A stretch of DNA of 64,000 bases, from assembly GCF_003952505.1 (NCBI RefSeq), contig NZ_CP034450.1:2356001-2420000 (forward strand), read 5' to 3'. The notes under the pieces are model-generated. The model saw only the letters and a list, made by a program, of their open reading frames with translations. It was not told where the DNA came from and did no database searches. Shown here in pieces: positions 46,386-54,832 of this stretch. Origin of the DNA: Mesorhizobium sp. M4B.F.Ca.ET.058.02.1.1 (GTDB lineage Bacteria; Pseudomonadota; Alphaproteobacteria; Rhizobiales; Rhizobiaceae). How positions within the stretch are numbered: the stretch's first letter is position 1; the number at the start of each line of letters is the position of its first letter. The translations under genes and the position numbers were made by a program.

Positions 46386-47330
46386 TCAGCCGTTTTGGCG
46401 GCGCATCAGCGCTTCCAACTCGCTGTCACCGCCCTCGGGCAGCATCAGCCTGACATGGACGTAGAGGTCACCATGGCCGCCGGTTTTCTCCGGCAAGCCC
46501 CGGCCCTTGAGCCGCAGCACCTTGTCGGAGCTCGACCATGCCGGGACATTGACCGCGAGGCGGCCGGTCGGCGTCTCGACCGCAACCTTGGCGCCCAGCA
46601 CGGCATCGGCCAGCGCCACCGGCAGGTCGGCGTGCAGGTCGCGGCCCTCGACACGGTAGCGCGGGTGGCGACGGAAATGGATCTTGACCAGCGCATCGCC
46701 CGGCTGACCCGGCCCCTGCTCGCCCTGGCCCTTCAGACGGATGGTCTGACCGTCCTCGACATAGGCCGGCAACTTGACGGCGACCTTGCGACCGTCGGGG
46801 AACATCGCCGTCACCTTCTCGGCGGTGGCCGCCTCCTCGATGGTGACATCGAGCGTGACATTGAGGTCAGCGGCCTGGGCCGGCTGGCGACGGTCGCCTG
46901 TTCGCGCGCCGCTGGGGCCGGCGCCACGGGCGCCGGAGAAGGCATCGCCGAAGATCTGGCTGAAGATGTCGCTGTTGCCATCGAACGGATCGCCGCCCGG
47001 CCTGCCTGAGCGGAATTCGAAATGCGCGCCGCCCGGGCCCTGCTGGCGGCGGAATCCGGCGAACGGATCGCCACCTCCGGCGGCACCCTCGAAACCCTGG
47101 AATTTCGGCTTGCCGTCGGCGTCGATCTCGCCGCGATCATAGGCGGCGCGAGTCTTCTCGTCACCGACGATCTCGTAGGCCTGGTTGGCGGCGGCAAAAC
47201 GGTCCTTCGCCTTGGGATCATTCGGATTCTGGTCCGGATGATGCTTCTTGGCGAGCTTGCGGTATGCCGATCTTATGTCCTTGGCCGATGCGTTCCTGGC
47301 AACGCCCAGCACCTCATAGGGGTCGCGCAT
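46386..47330 (-). CDS. DnaJ C-terminal-domain protein, CbpA-like co-chaperone
   Basis: A 314-residue J protein. The J domain is at residues 1-65 with HPD at 31-33 ([20 protein letters not shown]). A glycine/phenylalanine-rich linker follows ([17 protein letters not shown]), then the C-terminal substrate-binding domains ([40 protein letters not shown]). No zinc-finger cysteines are present, so it is the type II/CbpA class rather than DnaJ itself. It is divergent from pdxH beyond a small lipoprotein gene. Confidence 0.93.
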   Translation of the reverse strand: MRDPYEVLGVARNASAKDIRSAYRKLAKKHHPDQNPNDPKAKDRFAAANQAYEIVGDEKTRAAYDRGEIDADGKPKFQGFEGAAGGGDPFAGFRRQQGPGGAHFEFRSGRPGGDPFDGNSDIFSQIFGDAFSGARGAGPSGARTGDRRQPAQAADLNVTLDVTIEEAATAEKVTAMFPDGRKVAVKLPAYVEDGQTIRLKGQGEQGPGQPGDALVKIHFRRHPRYRVEGRDLHADLPVALADAVLGAKVAVETPTGRLAVNVPAWSSSDKVLRLKGRGLPEKTGGHGDLYVHVRLMLPEGGDSELEALMRRQNG

Positions 47331-47430
47331 GCTTCCTGCCTGCAAGAGAAAATGAGTCCACGGTTGCTCCCTATATGCGCTTGCATAGGAAGAAATTCCA
47401 GTGGCGCAAGGCAAGATCGGCAGGCGAAAA

Positions 47431-47883
47431 TCAGAGCGCCTTGAAGTCCTGCATGTGCCATCCGCCAGCGCCCGCCATGCAGAGCTCGCCCTTGAACAGC
47501 GAGACCCCGTCGAAGCTTTCGCGCGAAGCGGTGAAGCTGCGGCAAGTCTGGTCGTTGTCCTTCAACTCGACCAGCTCGGTGATGGAGCCGCGCGAGCCGG
47601 TGCCGGCATTCGCCCACGGCACCGCCTGGCCGCCGAGTTCCTCGATATCGGCGGAAGAGACGGCATTGCCGATGGTGGTTTGATCCGAGTCCTTGTCGCT
47701 GTTCGCCGGCACGGCGGGCGAGGCAGGTGCGCTCGACGTGACGATCGAACGGTCGACTTCCGCCTTCTGAAGGCTGAAGCCGCCCGCGCCGCAAGCGGCA
47801 AGCGGAAGGACCATGGCCGCGACCATGAGCTTGCCGCTGGCCGAAGCGAAACCGCTCCTTTGCCTGCTGTCAAAAGCTTGCAT
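47431..47883 (-). CDS. RT0821/Lpp0805-like surface lipoprotein
   Basis: A 150-residue protein with a lipoprotein signal ([16 protein letters not shown], lipidated Cys about residue 31). The mature part includes [40 protein letters not shown] and GGWHMQDF, the pattern of the RT0821/Lpp0805 family of outer-membrane-associated proteins. Start at ATG 47881-47883; no good ribosome site is visible. It starts 52 bp from the divergent pdxH start, so the two share a promoter region. Confidence 0.82.
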   Translation of the reverse strand: MQAFDSRQRSGFASASGKLMVAAMVLPLAACGAGGFSLQKAEVDRSIVTSSAPASPAVPANSDKDSDQTTIGNAVSSADIEELGGQAVPWANAGTGSRGSITELVELKDNDQTCRSFTASRESFDGVSLFKGELCMAGAGGWHMQDFKAL

Positions 47884-47935
47884 GATGCGCGACAACAGGC
47901 AAAGTCCTCCGCCAACGGTAAGAATTTGGAAAACT

Positions 47936-48553
47936 ATGAGCGAAACTGAGTTAACAAGCGGTGACTTTACCGAGGCCGCCGAGCCATTCCGCCTCTTTGC
48001 CACATGGCTGGAGGACGCGACCAAAAGCGAGCCCAACGACCCCAACGGCGTGGCGCTGGCGACCGTCGATGCCGACGGCATGCCTGATGTGCGGATGGTG
48101 CTGCTCAAGGGGTTCGACGAAAGCGGGTTTGTCTTCTACACGAATTTCGAGAGCGCCAAGGGCCGCGAGATTCTTGGCAGCATGAAGGCGGCGATGTGCT
48201 TCCATTGGAAATCGCTGCGCCGTCAGGTGCGCGTGCGCGGGCCGGTGGAGATCGTCAGCGATGCCGAGGCCGATGCCTACTACGCGACGCGGCCGCGCGG
48301 CAGCCGCATCGGCGCTTGGGCCTCGAAACAGTCGCGGCCTCTGGAAAGCCGCTTCGCGCTGGAGAAGGCGGTGGCCGAATACACCGCGCGCTATCCAATC
48401 GGCGAGATCCCGCGGCCAAAACACTGGTCCGGCTTCCGCATCGTGCCGCAGACGATCGAGTTCTGGCACGACCGGCCGTTCCGCCTTCACGACCGCCTGG
48501 TCTTCACGCGCAACGCGGAAGGTGGCTGGGACAAGACGCGCCTCTATCCGTGA
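47936..48553 (+). CDS. pdxH: Pyridoxamine 5'-phosphate oxidase
   Basis: A 205-residue FMN enzyme making pyridoxal 5'-phosphate. Signatures include [31 protein letters not shown] (in parts [10 protein letters not shown] and MVLLKGFDE), [25 protein letters not shown] and the C-terminal [15 protein letters not shown]. The ATG at 47936 gives the family N-terminus; upstream frame extension overlaps the divergent lipoprotein. Its stop is 22 bp from that of the convergent unknown operon. Confidence 0.96.
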   Translation: MSETELTSGDFTEAAEPFRLFATWLEDATKSEPNDPNGVALATVDADGMPDVRMVLLKGFDESGFVFYTNFESAKGREILGSMKAAMCFHWKSLRRQVRVRGPVEIVSDAEADAYYATRPRGSRIGAWASKQSRPLESRFALEKAVAEYTARYPIGEIPRPKHWSGFRIVPQTIEFWHDRPFRLHDRLVFTRNAEGGWDKTRLYP

Positions 48554-48575
48554 CAGTGACGGACGGGTGGCCGGA

Positions 48576-49145
48576 TCAATCCTTTTCCAACTGGAACAGC
48601 AGGAAATGCGGCCGCTCGCTGGCGACGCCGACGGCCGGCCGTATCGTCCTTGTCGCCTGTTTCGGCACCAGGAAGGTCTCGCGCAGGTTGAGGGTGTCGC
48701 CGCTCTTGGCGCCGGAGAAGATCGCCGACGTGCAGGTCTGCACGTGGTCCTGCGTTTTCAGCGATACCGCCGATGTCGGCGACCAACGCCGACCGTCCTT
48801 GTCCATCAGCACTATCCTGCAGCCGATCCAGAGTTTTTGCAGATCGGGATCGCCCACTTTCACCGAGAAGTCGGCCAGCACAGGGACCGAATCCGGCGGC
48901 AGGTTCGCCATGCCAAAGGCGCCGCGCAAATCGGTTAGCTTCCAGTCGCTGCCGCCGAAATGGGCGCTCTCTCCCCAGACAACGCTTCGGGCGAAGAGAT
49001 CGTTGTTGCCAAGCAGCGTCCTAACACTGTCGTAAGCCTCAATTGCCAAGGCCAAGGGGATAAGCAGCAGCAGCGACCACAGGCTGCGGCGGCGCCATTT
49101 CCGCTCGCTCGTCCCGCTCTCCCGATCCAGAATTTCTGCCGCCAT
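48576..49145 (-). CDS. Unknown operon, fourth gene: anchored protein with beta-sandwich-like domain
   Basis: A 189-residue protein with one N-terminal helix (SLWSLLLLIPLALAIEAYDSV, after a basic stretch ERKWRRR) and an extracytoplasmic domain of about 140 residues. That domain has strand-like blocks (VPVLADFSVKVGDP, CRIVLMDKDGRRWSP, SGDTLNLRETFLVPKQATR) in the style of DUF4352/Ig-like folds, and three cysteines. GAGGGA lies 6 bases before the ATG. It begins 10 bp after the third gene. No family is recognised. Confidence 0.75.
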   Translation of the reverse strand: MAAEILDRESGTSERKWRRRSLWSLLLLIPLALAIEAYDSVRTLLGNNDLFARSVVWGESAHFGGSDWKLTDLRGAFGMANLPPDSVPVLADFSVKVGDPDLQKLWIGCRIVLMDKDGRRWSPTSAVSLKTQDHVQTCTSAIFSGAKSGDTLNLRETFLVPKQATRTIRPAVGVASERPHFLLFQLEKD

Positions 49146-49155
49146 TCGATATCCC

Positions 49156-49734
49156 TCAGATCGGCTGCGTCATGTCCAGTGTGTCTACCGTGCCGGGCGG
49201 CAAGCCGTCGGGTCCAATCGCGACGGGCCCGAGCGATATCTCGGCCCGCGAGTCGAGTGCGGACATCAGCTTTTCCGAAACCAGCAGAGTGGCATCGCTG
49301 ACTTCGTCAGGCCGCAGCTCGAAGATCAGCCTCGCCTTCCTCGGCAGGCCGGGGTCGATGGCCACGGGAAGGAGTCCATCGGCGAAGGACAGCCGCTCGG
49401 TCTGGTCATAGGTCAGGCCTGTCGACCCGCGCCAGGACGCGACCGCTACCGTCGTCGATTGCGCCGGCGCCGCAAACTCCACCGTGACCACGGCCCAGAT
49501 GCCGCCTGTGGTCAAAACCTTGCTGTCACCGAACTTGTCAACTTTCAGTTTTCGGGCGAATTCGACCTTTTCGGCCCGGACCTCGAAGCTTCGCCCGACG
49601 GCCATGTCGCCGAGCGAGCCGCGGGCGGGGATCGGCCCGACAAGGTCGCCATAGTGCGGCTTCGACACCTGCAGGCCGTAGCAGAGCGACACTGCGACGA
49701 GCAGCAGGACGATGTTCGCCAGTTTGCGCATCAT
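49156..49734 (-). CDS. Unknown operon, third gene: anchored protein with beta-sandwich-like domain
   Basis: A 192-residue protein with an N-terminal signal-anchor (LANIVLLLVAVSLCYGLQV) and an extracytoplasmic beta-rich domain: VGRSFEVRAEKVEFARKLKV, GGIWAVVTVEFAAPAQSTTV, then AIDPGLPRKARLIFELRPDE. The last block parallels the HPGMPERMAYVWQLPDG block of the second gene, suggesting shared ancestry. Its ATG overlaps the stop of the second gene by four bases. Confidence 0.75.
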   Translation of the reverse strand: MMRKLANIVLLLVAVSLCYGLQVSKPHYGDLVGPIPARGSLGDMAVGRSFEVRAEKVEFARKLKVDKFGDSKVLTTGGIWAVVTVEFAAPAQSTTVAVASWRGSTGLTYDQTERLSFADGLLPVAIDPGLPRKARLIFELRPDEVSDATLLVSEKLMSALDSRAEISLGPVAIGPDGLPPGTVDTLDMTQPI

Positions 49735-50324
49735 GGCCGGATATCCGCGGCACTAGGCCCGCTGCCAACCGGCAGCTTCAGCGTGCCGACCGGTGCCGGA
49801 TTGAACCAGCCGGGCAGGCCGTAGAGATTGTCGCGCTGCTTGTAGGTCTTGCGGATGACCGTCAGGTCGAGGCTTGCCGGCGGTGCCGCTCCGTCCGGCA
49901 ATTGCCAGACATAGGCCATGCGCTCCGGCATGCCGGGGTGCAGTTCCGGTGACAGCGTGGAATCACGCGTCAGCACGATGAACGGTCTCGTCGTCGGATC
50001 GACGGTTGCCTGGGCGGCCTGCAGCAGGTCGAAATAATCCTTTGTCGACTTGGCGGTGTGGTTGGTCATTTCGAGCTCGAGGACCAGCGCCTTGGCGCCA
50101 GGCTTCAGCGGTACGCCGTAGGGGTTCTCGCCTTCGGTCGAATAGGCCTTGAGCGACCTGAGCAGCCACTGGCCCGTCTCGATTCCGCTGGCGGGCACCA
50201 GAACCGGCAGCGGCTCTTGCCTTGCGCCGAAGGCGCCCATGACGCCGGCTACCCCAATCGCCGCCACTGTGCCGATGCCGGCCACCAACCATGCCTTCAG
50301 GCGGGAGCGGGCGTCTTCAAACAT
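49731..50324 (-). CDS. Unknown operon, second gene: anchored protein with beta-sandwich-like domain
   Basis: A 197-residue protein starting MFEDARSRLKAWLVAG, with one N-terminal helix (about residues 12-30) and a periplasmic-side domain. Blocks include LKPGAKALVLELEMTNHTAK, which looks like the central strands of DUF4352-type domains, and LHPGMPERMAYVWQLPDGA. It overlaps the first gene by eight bases and the third by four. No enzymatic motif is visible, so a structural or ligand-binding role in a membrane complex is the simplest reading. Confidence 0.75.
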   Translation of the reverse strand: MFEDARSRLKAWLVAGIGTVAAIGVAGVMGAFGARQEPLPVLVPASGIETGQWLLRSLKAYSTEGENPYGVPLKPGAKALVLELEMTNHTAKSTKDYFDLLQAAQATVDPTTRPFIVLTRDSTLSPELHPGMPERMAYVWQLPDGAAPPASLDLTVIRKTYKQRDNLYGLPGWFNPAPVGTLKLPVGSGPSAADIRP

Positions 50325-51642
50325 TCTGGGCCTCGGCCTCTCCACCGGCCGGGGAGCCGGCCGGCTGCATGCTGTCAATTGTCTGGCGCTTGGGCAGCGC
50401 GAATGCCGTTTCCAGGATCGCGGCGAGGAAACAGATTCTTATCGGCTCGACGAGAATGCCGGTCGAAGAATCCTGGAACGGGCTGCCGAAGAGCAGCGAA
50501 ACGCCCTCCGACAGCACCTGCCAGGTGTCTAGCTCATGCGGGCCGATGACGCGTGTCATTCCGAGCCACGCCCAGGCGGCCAGCCAGTCGATCAGGCGAT
50601 ATCCGACGATCAGCGTGACAATGAGCACCACGCCCGAGCTCAGCGTGATGCGCACGCCATTGGCGATCGGCAGATAGCGCGAGCGATAGCCGGAGATAAA
50701 GTGCTCGACGAAATCGCGCAGGAATTTCGGAATGGCGCGGTAGCGCTCGCCGAAATGTTCGACGCGCCTGTGCACACGCATCAGTTCCTTGTCGTCGCGC
50801 ACGTCGTAGCCGTAGATCAATGCCGCGAGCACCAGCCAGATCACTGGCAGGAGCATATAGAAGAACAGGTTGACCAGCCTGGTGGTCGTGTCGATGGAGG
50901 TGACCTCGACCGGAACCATGGGATCGGCAAAGGCGCTTGCGACCGGATTGGCCATACTCTCCGCGGCGGCCTGCAGGACGGACAGGATGTTGCGGCTCAT
51001 GATCCAGCCGACGATCTCGTCCTTCCAGCGCGAAATCACATACAGACCAATGAAGATCCAGTTGGTCTCGCAGATGACCACGACAATCTGCCAGAAGGAG
51101 CGAGATCCGCCGCGCGTCTGCATGCTGGCGGCCAAGCGCCGGATCAGCCACGAGATCGCGACCGAAAAAATCAGCCAGCGCGAATCGAGCACATCGAGGA
51201 CGTTGCCGGCCCCTTCGCCGAAGGGCGCCATGTCGAGCGTGACGCGGGAATACTGCCGAACCGTGTCGCCGAGAAACCCCCAGGCAGCGTAGTAGGCGAA
51301 GAAGGGCAGCAGCGCGACGGTGACCATGCGTGCCAGTCGCGCGCCACCTGTACCAGGCTGCGCTTCGCTTTCGCCACGCGCCGCCTGCTGTGCCACACGC
51401 GTTGCCGTCAAGGCGGGCAGCAGCGTCTGGAACATGGCGACGGTGACAATGAGCTGCGTCAGCGCAACCAGTGTCAGCAAGGCAAGCCCCGCCATATGAT
51501 TGACAAGGGCAGTGCGCGCGGCGATCTGCATGAACAGGTCGCCGAACACGGTACCCAGAAGCACCAGGGCGACCAATTGCGGCCAGAAGCGCCACCAGAG
51601 CTTTAAGGTCAGCGCCAGCGGCTTTGCAGCATCGGCAAGCAT
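50317..51642 (-). CDS. Unknown operon, first gene: polytopic membrane protein
   Basis: A 441-residue protein with about eight to ten helices: FWPQLVALVLLGTVFGDLF, LALLTLVALTQLIVTVAMF, MVTVALLPFFAYYAAWGFL, FWQIVVVICETNWIFIGLYV, YMLLPVIWLVLAALIYGYDV and VVLIVTLIVGYRLIDWLAA are the clearest. A charged cytosolic loop (DDKELMRVHRRVEHFGERYR) and a polar C-terminus follow. No transporter or enzyme signature is recognised. It heads an overlapping four-gene operon and is the presumed membrane scaffold for the three anchored proteins. Confidence 0.78.
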   Translation of the reverse strand: MLADAAKPLALTLKLWWRFWPQLVALVLLGTVFGDLFMQIAARTALVNHMAGLALLTLVALTQLIVTVAMFQTLLPALTATRVAQQAARGESEAQPGTGGARLARMVTVALLPFFAYYAAWGFLGDTVRQYSRVTLDMAPFGEGAGNVLDVLDSRWLIFSVAISWLIRRLAASMQTRGGSRSFWQIVVVICETNWIFIGLYVISRWKDEIVGWIMSRNILSVLQAAAESMANPVASAFADPMVPVEVTSIDTTTRLVNLFFYMLLPVIWLVLAALIYGYDVRDDKELMRVHRRVEHFGERYRAIPKFLRDFVEHFISGYRSRYLPIANGVRITLSSGVVLIVTLIVGYRLIDWLAAWAWLGMTRVIGPHELDTWQVLSEGVSLLFGSPFQDSSTGILVEPIRICFLAAILETAFALPKRQTIDSMQPAGSPAGGEAEAQNV

Positions 51643-51795
51643 GTCGAGGCGTTCAATCAGTCAGTGAACGCCCTCGCACTGTTTTGATTGGTCGTGCATC
51701 GATGGCAACGTCTCGGCTCATGTCCTGTCCGCCTCGTAGGACACCCCTGCCGCCTGCTCGTGAGATAGGGCGCGAGTAGTTGCATGTACAGGTCA

Positions 51796-51814
51796 AAATC
51801 ACGCCATGCGTGAG
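51796..51814 (-). terminator. Probable intrinsic terminator of the enoyl-CoA hydratase gene
   Basis: On the minus strand TCACGC-ATG-GCGTGA forms a 6-base stem with a 3-base loop, followed by TTTT and preceded by an A run. It lies about 65 bases after the hydratase stop. The A and T tracts on both sides would let it work in both directions. The rest of the 51643-51879 gap probably holds the promoter of the unknown operon. Confidence 0.5.
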
Positions 51815-51879
51815 TTTTTCAGACAATGCACAACTTGCGGGCGCCCCTGGCTTGTCGGAGCGCTGCGGCGATCTTTCGG

Positions 51880-52632
51880 TCAGCCCTTCTTCCTGGTCAT
51901 GAATGCGGTGAGCGCGGCGCGGGCCTCGTCGGATTTCAGACGTTCGCGGAAATGCTCGCTCTCGACCCTGATGCGGGCGACGAGATCGTCGCGCGAGCCG
52001 CGCATCAGGTCGCGCGCGATCTTGAGCGCCTGCGGCGGCTTGGCGGCGATCTCGTTGGCAGCGGCCAGAACCGCGGCTTCCAGCGCGCCTTCCTCGACTA
52101 CGTCGTAAATCAAGCCGGCGGCCTTTGCCCGCTCGGCGGAGAAGCCTTCGCCCAGGCCGAGCAGGGCGAAGGCGCCTTGCTGTCCGAGTATCCGCGGCGC
52201 GAGCAGGCTCGAGCCGGCCTCGGGCACCAGACCGAGATCGACGAATGGCGTGCGAAAGACGGTGCGCAATGTGGCGAATGTCAGGTCGCAATGAAGGTTG
52301 AGCGTAGTGCCGATGCCGACCGCGATGCCGTCGACGCCCGACACCATCGGCTTCTGCGTCTTGGCCAGCGCCATCAGGAAATCCCAGACTTCCGTGCCGC
52401 CCTCGCCGCCGGTGGCGATGACCATGAAGTCGGCAAGGTCGTTGCCGGAGGAAAAGGCGCCGGGTACGCCGAGGAAGACGTGCACGCGAACGGCAGGATC
52501 GGCATCGCCCTCGGCAAGGGCTGTCGACATCTTCGCGTACATGGCGCGCGTCAGCGCGTTCTTCTTGTCCGGGCGGTTCATGCGGATGATCTGCACGGCG
52601 CCCTGGCGCTCGATGAGGATATGGTCGGTCAC
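51880..52632 (-). CDS. Enoyl-CoA hydratase/isomerase family protein
   Basis: A 250-residue crotonase-fold enzyme. IIRMNRPDKKNALTRAMYAK, the oxyanion-hole region GVPGAFSSGNDLADF and VDGIAVGIGTTLNLHCDLTF are typical, and the glutamate of FVDLGLVPEAGSSLLAPR fits one catalytic acid. The precise acyl-CoA substrate is not evident. The start is a GTG (52630-52632). It lies 29 bp downstream of an acyl-CoA dehydrogenase gene, forming a two-gene beta-oxidation-type unit. Confidence 0.93.
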   Translation of the reverse strand: MTDHILIERQGAVQIIRMNRPDKKNALTRAMYAKMSTALAEGDADPAVRVHVFLGVPGAFSSGNDLADFMVIATGGEGGTEVWDFLMALAKTQKPMVSGVDGIAVGIGTTLNLHCDLTFATLRTVFRTPFVDLGLVPEAGSSLLAPRILGQQGAFALLGLGEGFSAERAKAAGLIYDVVEEGALEAAVLAAANEIAAKPPQALKIARDLMRGSRDDLVARIRVESEHFRERLKSDEARAALTAFMTRKKG

Positions 52633-52661
52633 GGTCCAGTTCCTTCGAATGTCCGGATGTT

Positions 52662-54431
52662 TCAGGCTGAGATCAACGCCTTGCCGGCCGCGGCAAGGCT
52701 TTCAGCGCCATCGATGATGCGCTCCTTCAGGGCGCGGGTCTCGCCAAGCAGGTTTTCGGCAAAGAAGCGGCAAAGCGGAACTCGGCCATGGTCTGCGAGT
52801 CCGCCCTGCGCCAGATATGCGCCGCCGGCGGTAAGTGAGATCAGCCGAAGATAGGGCGTGGCACCGGCCATCGCGGCATCGGCCTTGCCGTCTGCCATCA
52901 GCTTCTGCAGGAAGCGCGTCGCCTCGTCGAGATCGGCGAGCGCCCGGTCGAGATTGTCGGCGGTGTGGCCAAAACCCGCGACATTGGAAGTGCGCACGCC
53001 ATCGGCGACCGCTTTCAATTCACCGATGTAGCGATGCACGTGTTCGCCGCCGCCGAGCGGCAGCTTGCGCGCCACCAGATCGATCGCCTGGATGCCGTTG
53101 GTGCCTTCATAAATCGGCGCGATGCGGGCGTCGCGATAAAGGGCGGCCGCGCCCGTCTCCTCAATGAAGCCCATGCCGCCATGCACCTGGACGCCGAGCG
53201 AGGCGACCTCGACGCCGACATCGGTGGAAAATGCCTTGGCAAGCGGCGTCAGCAGATTGGCGCGGTCGCGCCAGTTGGCGGCCGCCTCGCCTTCGCCGAC
53301 CCGAGCGCGGTCAATGGCATGGGCACAGGAATAGCTGATAGCCCGGGCGATCTGGGTCAACGCCCGCATTGTGAGGAGATTGCGCTGCACGTCCGGGTGA
53401 TGGACGATCGGCGCCATGCCCGACCCCTCATAGTCCGAGGCCTTGCCCTGCCGACGCTCGTTGGCGTAGGTAATCGCCTTCTGCGTCGCGGTCTCGGCCA
53501 CCGCCACGCCTTGCATGCCGACGGCAAGGCGGGCGTTGTTCATCATCGTGAACATGCAGGCCAGCCCCTTGTTCTCCTCGCCGACCAGCCAGCCGATCGC
53601 GCCGGGGGTCGCGTTCTGGAAACCGTCGCCATAGATCATGGTGCAGGTCGGCGAGGCATGGATGCCGAGCTTGTGTTCCAGGCCGGAGCAGAAGACATCG
53701 TTGCGGGCGGCGAGGGAGCCGTCGTCAGCGACCAGGAATTTCGGCACCAGGAACAGCGAGATGCCGCGCGTGCCGGCGGGAGCGTCGGGCAGCCGTGCCA
53801 GTACCAGGTGGACGATGTTGTCGGTGAAATCGTGCTCGCCATAGGTGATGAAAATCTTCTGGCCGAAGATGCGATAGGTGCCATCGCCGGCCGGCTCGGC
53901 GCGGGCGCGCAGAGCAGCGAGATCGGAACCGGCCTGCGGCTCTGTCAGGTTCATCGTGCCCATCCACTCGCCGGAGACGAGCTTCGCCAGATATTTTTGC
54001 CTCAGCGCCTCGGAGGCGTGCTTGTCCAGCGCCTCGACCGCGCCCATGGTCAGCGTCGGGCCGATGCCGAAGGCCATGGCGGCGGAATTCCACATTTCGA
54101 GCGCGGCAACGCCGAGCATGGTAGGCAGGCCCTGGCCGCCGAATTCCTCCGGACCGGACAGCGCATTCCAGCCGCCTTCGATCCAGCGCCGGTAAAGCTC
54201 CTTCCAGCCGGGCGGGGTGGTGACGGCCGCGTCCTTGAGCACCGCGCCATGCTCGTCACCGATCTTATAGAGCGGCGCCACCTCCTCGCTGGCGAAGCGG
54301 CCGGCCTCGGCCAGGATGGCGTCGACCAAATCCTCGCCGAGATCGCCGAAAGTGCCGGAATCCAATGCCGGCTTCAGCCCGGCCACATGCTTCAGCGTGA
54401 AGGCGATATCCTCGACCGGTGCCTTATACAT
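52662..54431 (-). CDS. Acyl-CoA dehydrogenase, DmdC-like long form
   Basis: A 589-residue FAD enzyme longer than the usual 380, with the N-terminal MYKAPVEDIAFTLKHVAGL and extra C-terminal helical domain of the DmdC/acyl-CoA dehydrogenase C-terminal family. Core motifs are MNLTEPQAGSDLAALRARAE, IFGQKIFITYGEHD, VHGGMGFIEETGAAALYRDARIAPIYEGTNGIQA (here split: QVHGGMGFIEETGAA and IYEGTNGIQAIDL, the latter with the catalytic Glu). DmdC acts on methylmercaptopropionyl-CoA, but many homologues act on other acyl-CoAs. GGAGGAG precedes the ATG. Confidence 0.94.
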   Translation of the reverse strand: MYKAPVEDIAFTLKHVAGLKPALDSGTFGDLGEDLVDAILAEAGRFASEEVAPLYKIGDEHGAVLKDAAVTTPPGWKELYRRWIEGGWNALSGPEEFGGQGLPTMLGVAALEMWNSAAMAFGIGPTLTMGAVEALDKHASEALRQKYLAKLVSGEWMGTMNLTEPQAGSDLAALRARAEPAGDGTYRIFGQKIFITYGEHDFTDNIVHLVLARLPDAPAGTRGISLFLVPKFLVADDGSLAARNDVFCSGLEHKLGIHASPTCTMIYGDGFQNATPGAIGWLVGEENKGLACMFTMMNNARLAVGMQGVAVAETATQKAITYANERRQGKASDYEGSGMAPIVHHPDVQRNLLTMRALTQIARAISYSCAHAIDRARVGEGEAAANWRDRANLLTPLAKAFSTDVGVEVASLGVQVHGGMGFIEETGAAALYRDARIAPIYEGTNGIQAIDLVARKLPLGGGEHVHRYIGELKAVADGVRTSNVAGFGHTADNLDRALADLDEATRFLQKLMADGKADAAMAGATPYLRLISLTAGGAYLAQGGLADHGRVPLCRFFAENLLGETRALKERIIDGAESLAAAGKALISA

Positions 54432-54520
54432 GCCGATTGCTCCTCCGCTGCCCCGGCCGCTCGATCGTAGGGCCTGGGCGTATGCAAAACCATCCGCCTT
54501 TGGGCGGCCTCCAGTCTTCT

Positions 54521-54538
54521 TTTTACGTAAACGTCAAA
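54521..54538. promoter_or_regulatory. LiuR-like (MerR-family) operator candidate upstream of the acyl-CoA dehydrogenase
   Basis: The 18-base sequence TTTTACGTAAACGTCAAA is a dyad of two 8-base arms (TTTTACGT / ACGTCAAA, one mismatch) around AA. It lies about 90 bases upstream of the dehydrogenase start. MerR-family regulators such as LiuR, which control branched-chain and fatty-acid catabolism in proteobacteria, bind sites of this TTGACGT-ACGTAAA kind. No such regulator gene is in the window. Confidence 0.55.
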
Positions 54539-54626
54539 CTTTGTCACGCGGATTTTGCAATCGCGGCGGCGCGCATTAAATTCTCAGTCCACCCGGCATT
54601 CGACCGGCGACAAACCGGAGCCCTCC

Positions 54627-54755
54627 ATGCTCGCCAGACCCGACGCCTCGCCGCGGTGCTCGCTGGCGCATCACCGCAAACGCGCGGCCGAAGGCACGCT
54701 GCCGCAGGAGCCGGCGCCCGATCCGTTCGAGGTGCCGTCGCTGTTTCCGCGTTGA
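54627..54755 (+). CDS. Possible small protein, 42 residues
   Basis: An ATG at 54627 with GGAG 7 bases upstream opens a 42-codon frame ending at 54755. The peptide is basic in its first half (SLAHHRKRAAEGTLPQE) and ends PAPDPFEVPSLFPR. It has no signal, helix or known domain. It occupies part of the 401-bp gap 54432-54832, which otherwise holds the LiuR-like dyad and nothing else recognised. Real status is doubtful. Confidence 0.25.
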   Translation: MLARPDASPRCSLAHHRKRAAEGTLPQEPAPDPFEVPSLFPR

Positions 54756-54832
54756 GCGTCTCATCCGCTTTGAAAGCACTTCCTTAACCATAGCGGTTCA
54801 GGATCGATCCCTGGTCAGTGGGGACACCCTGA

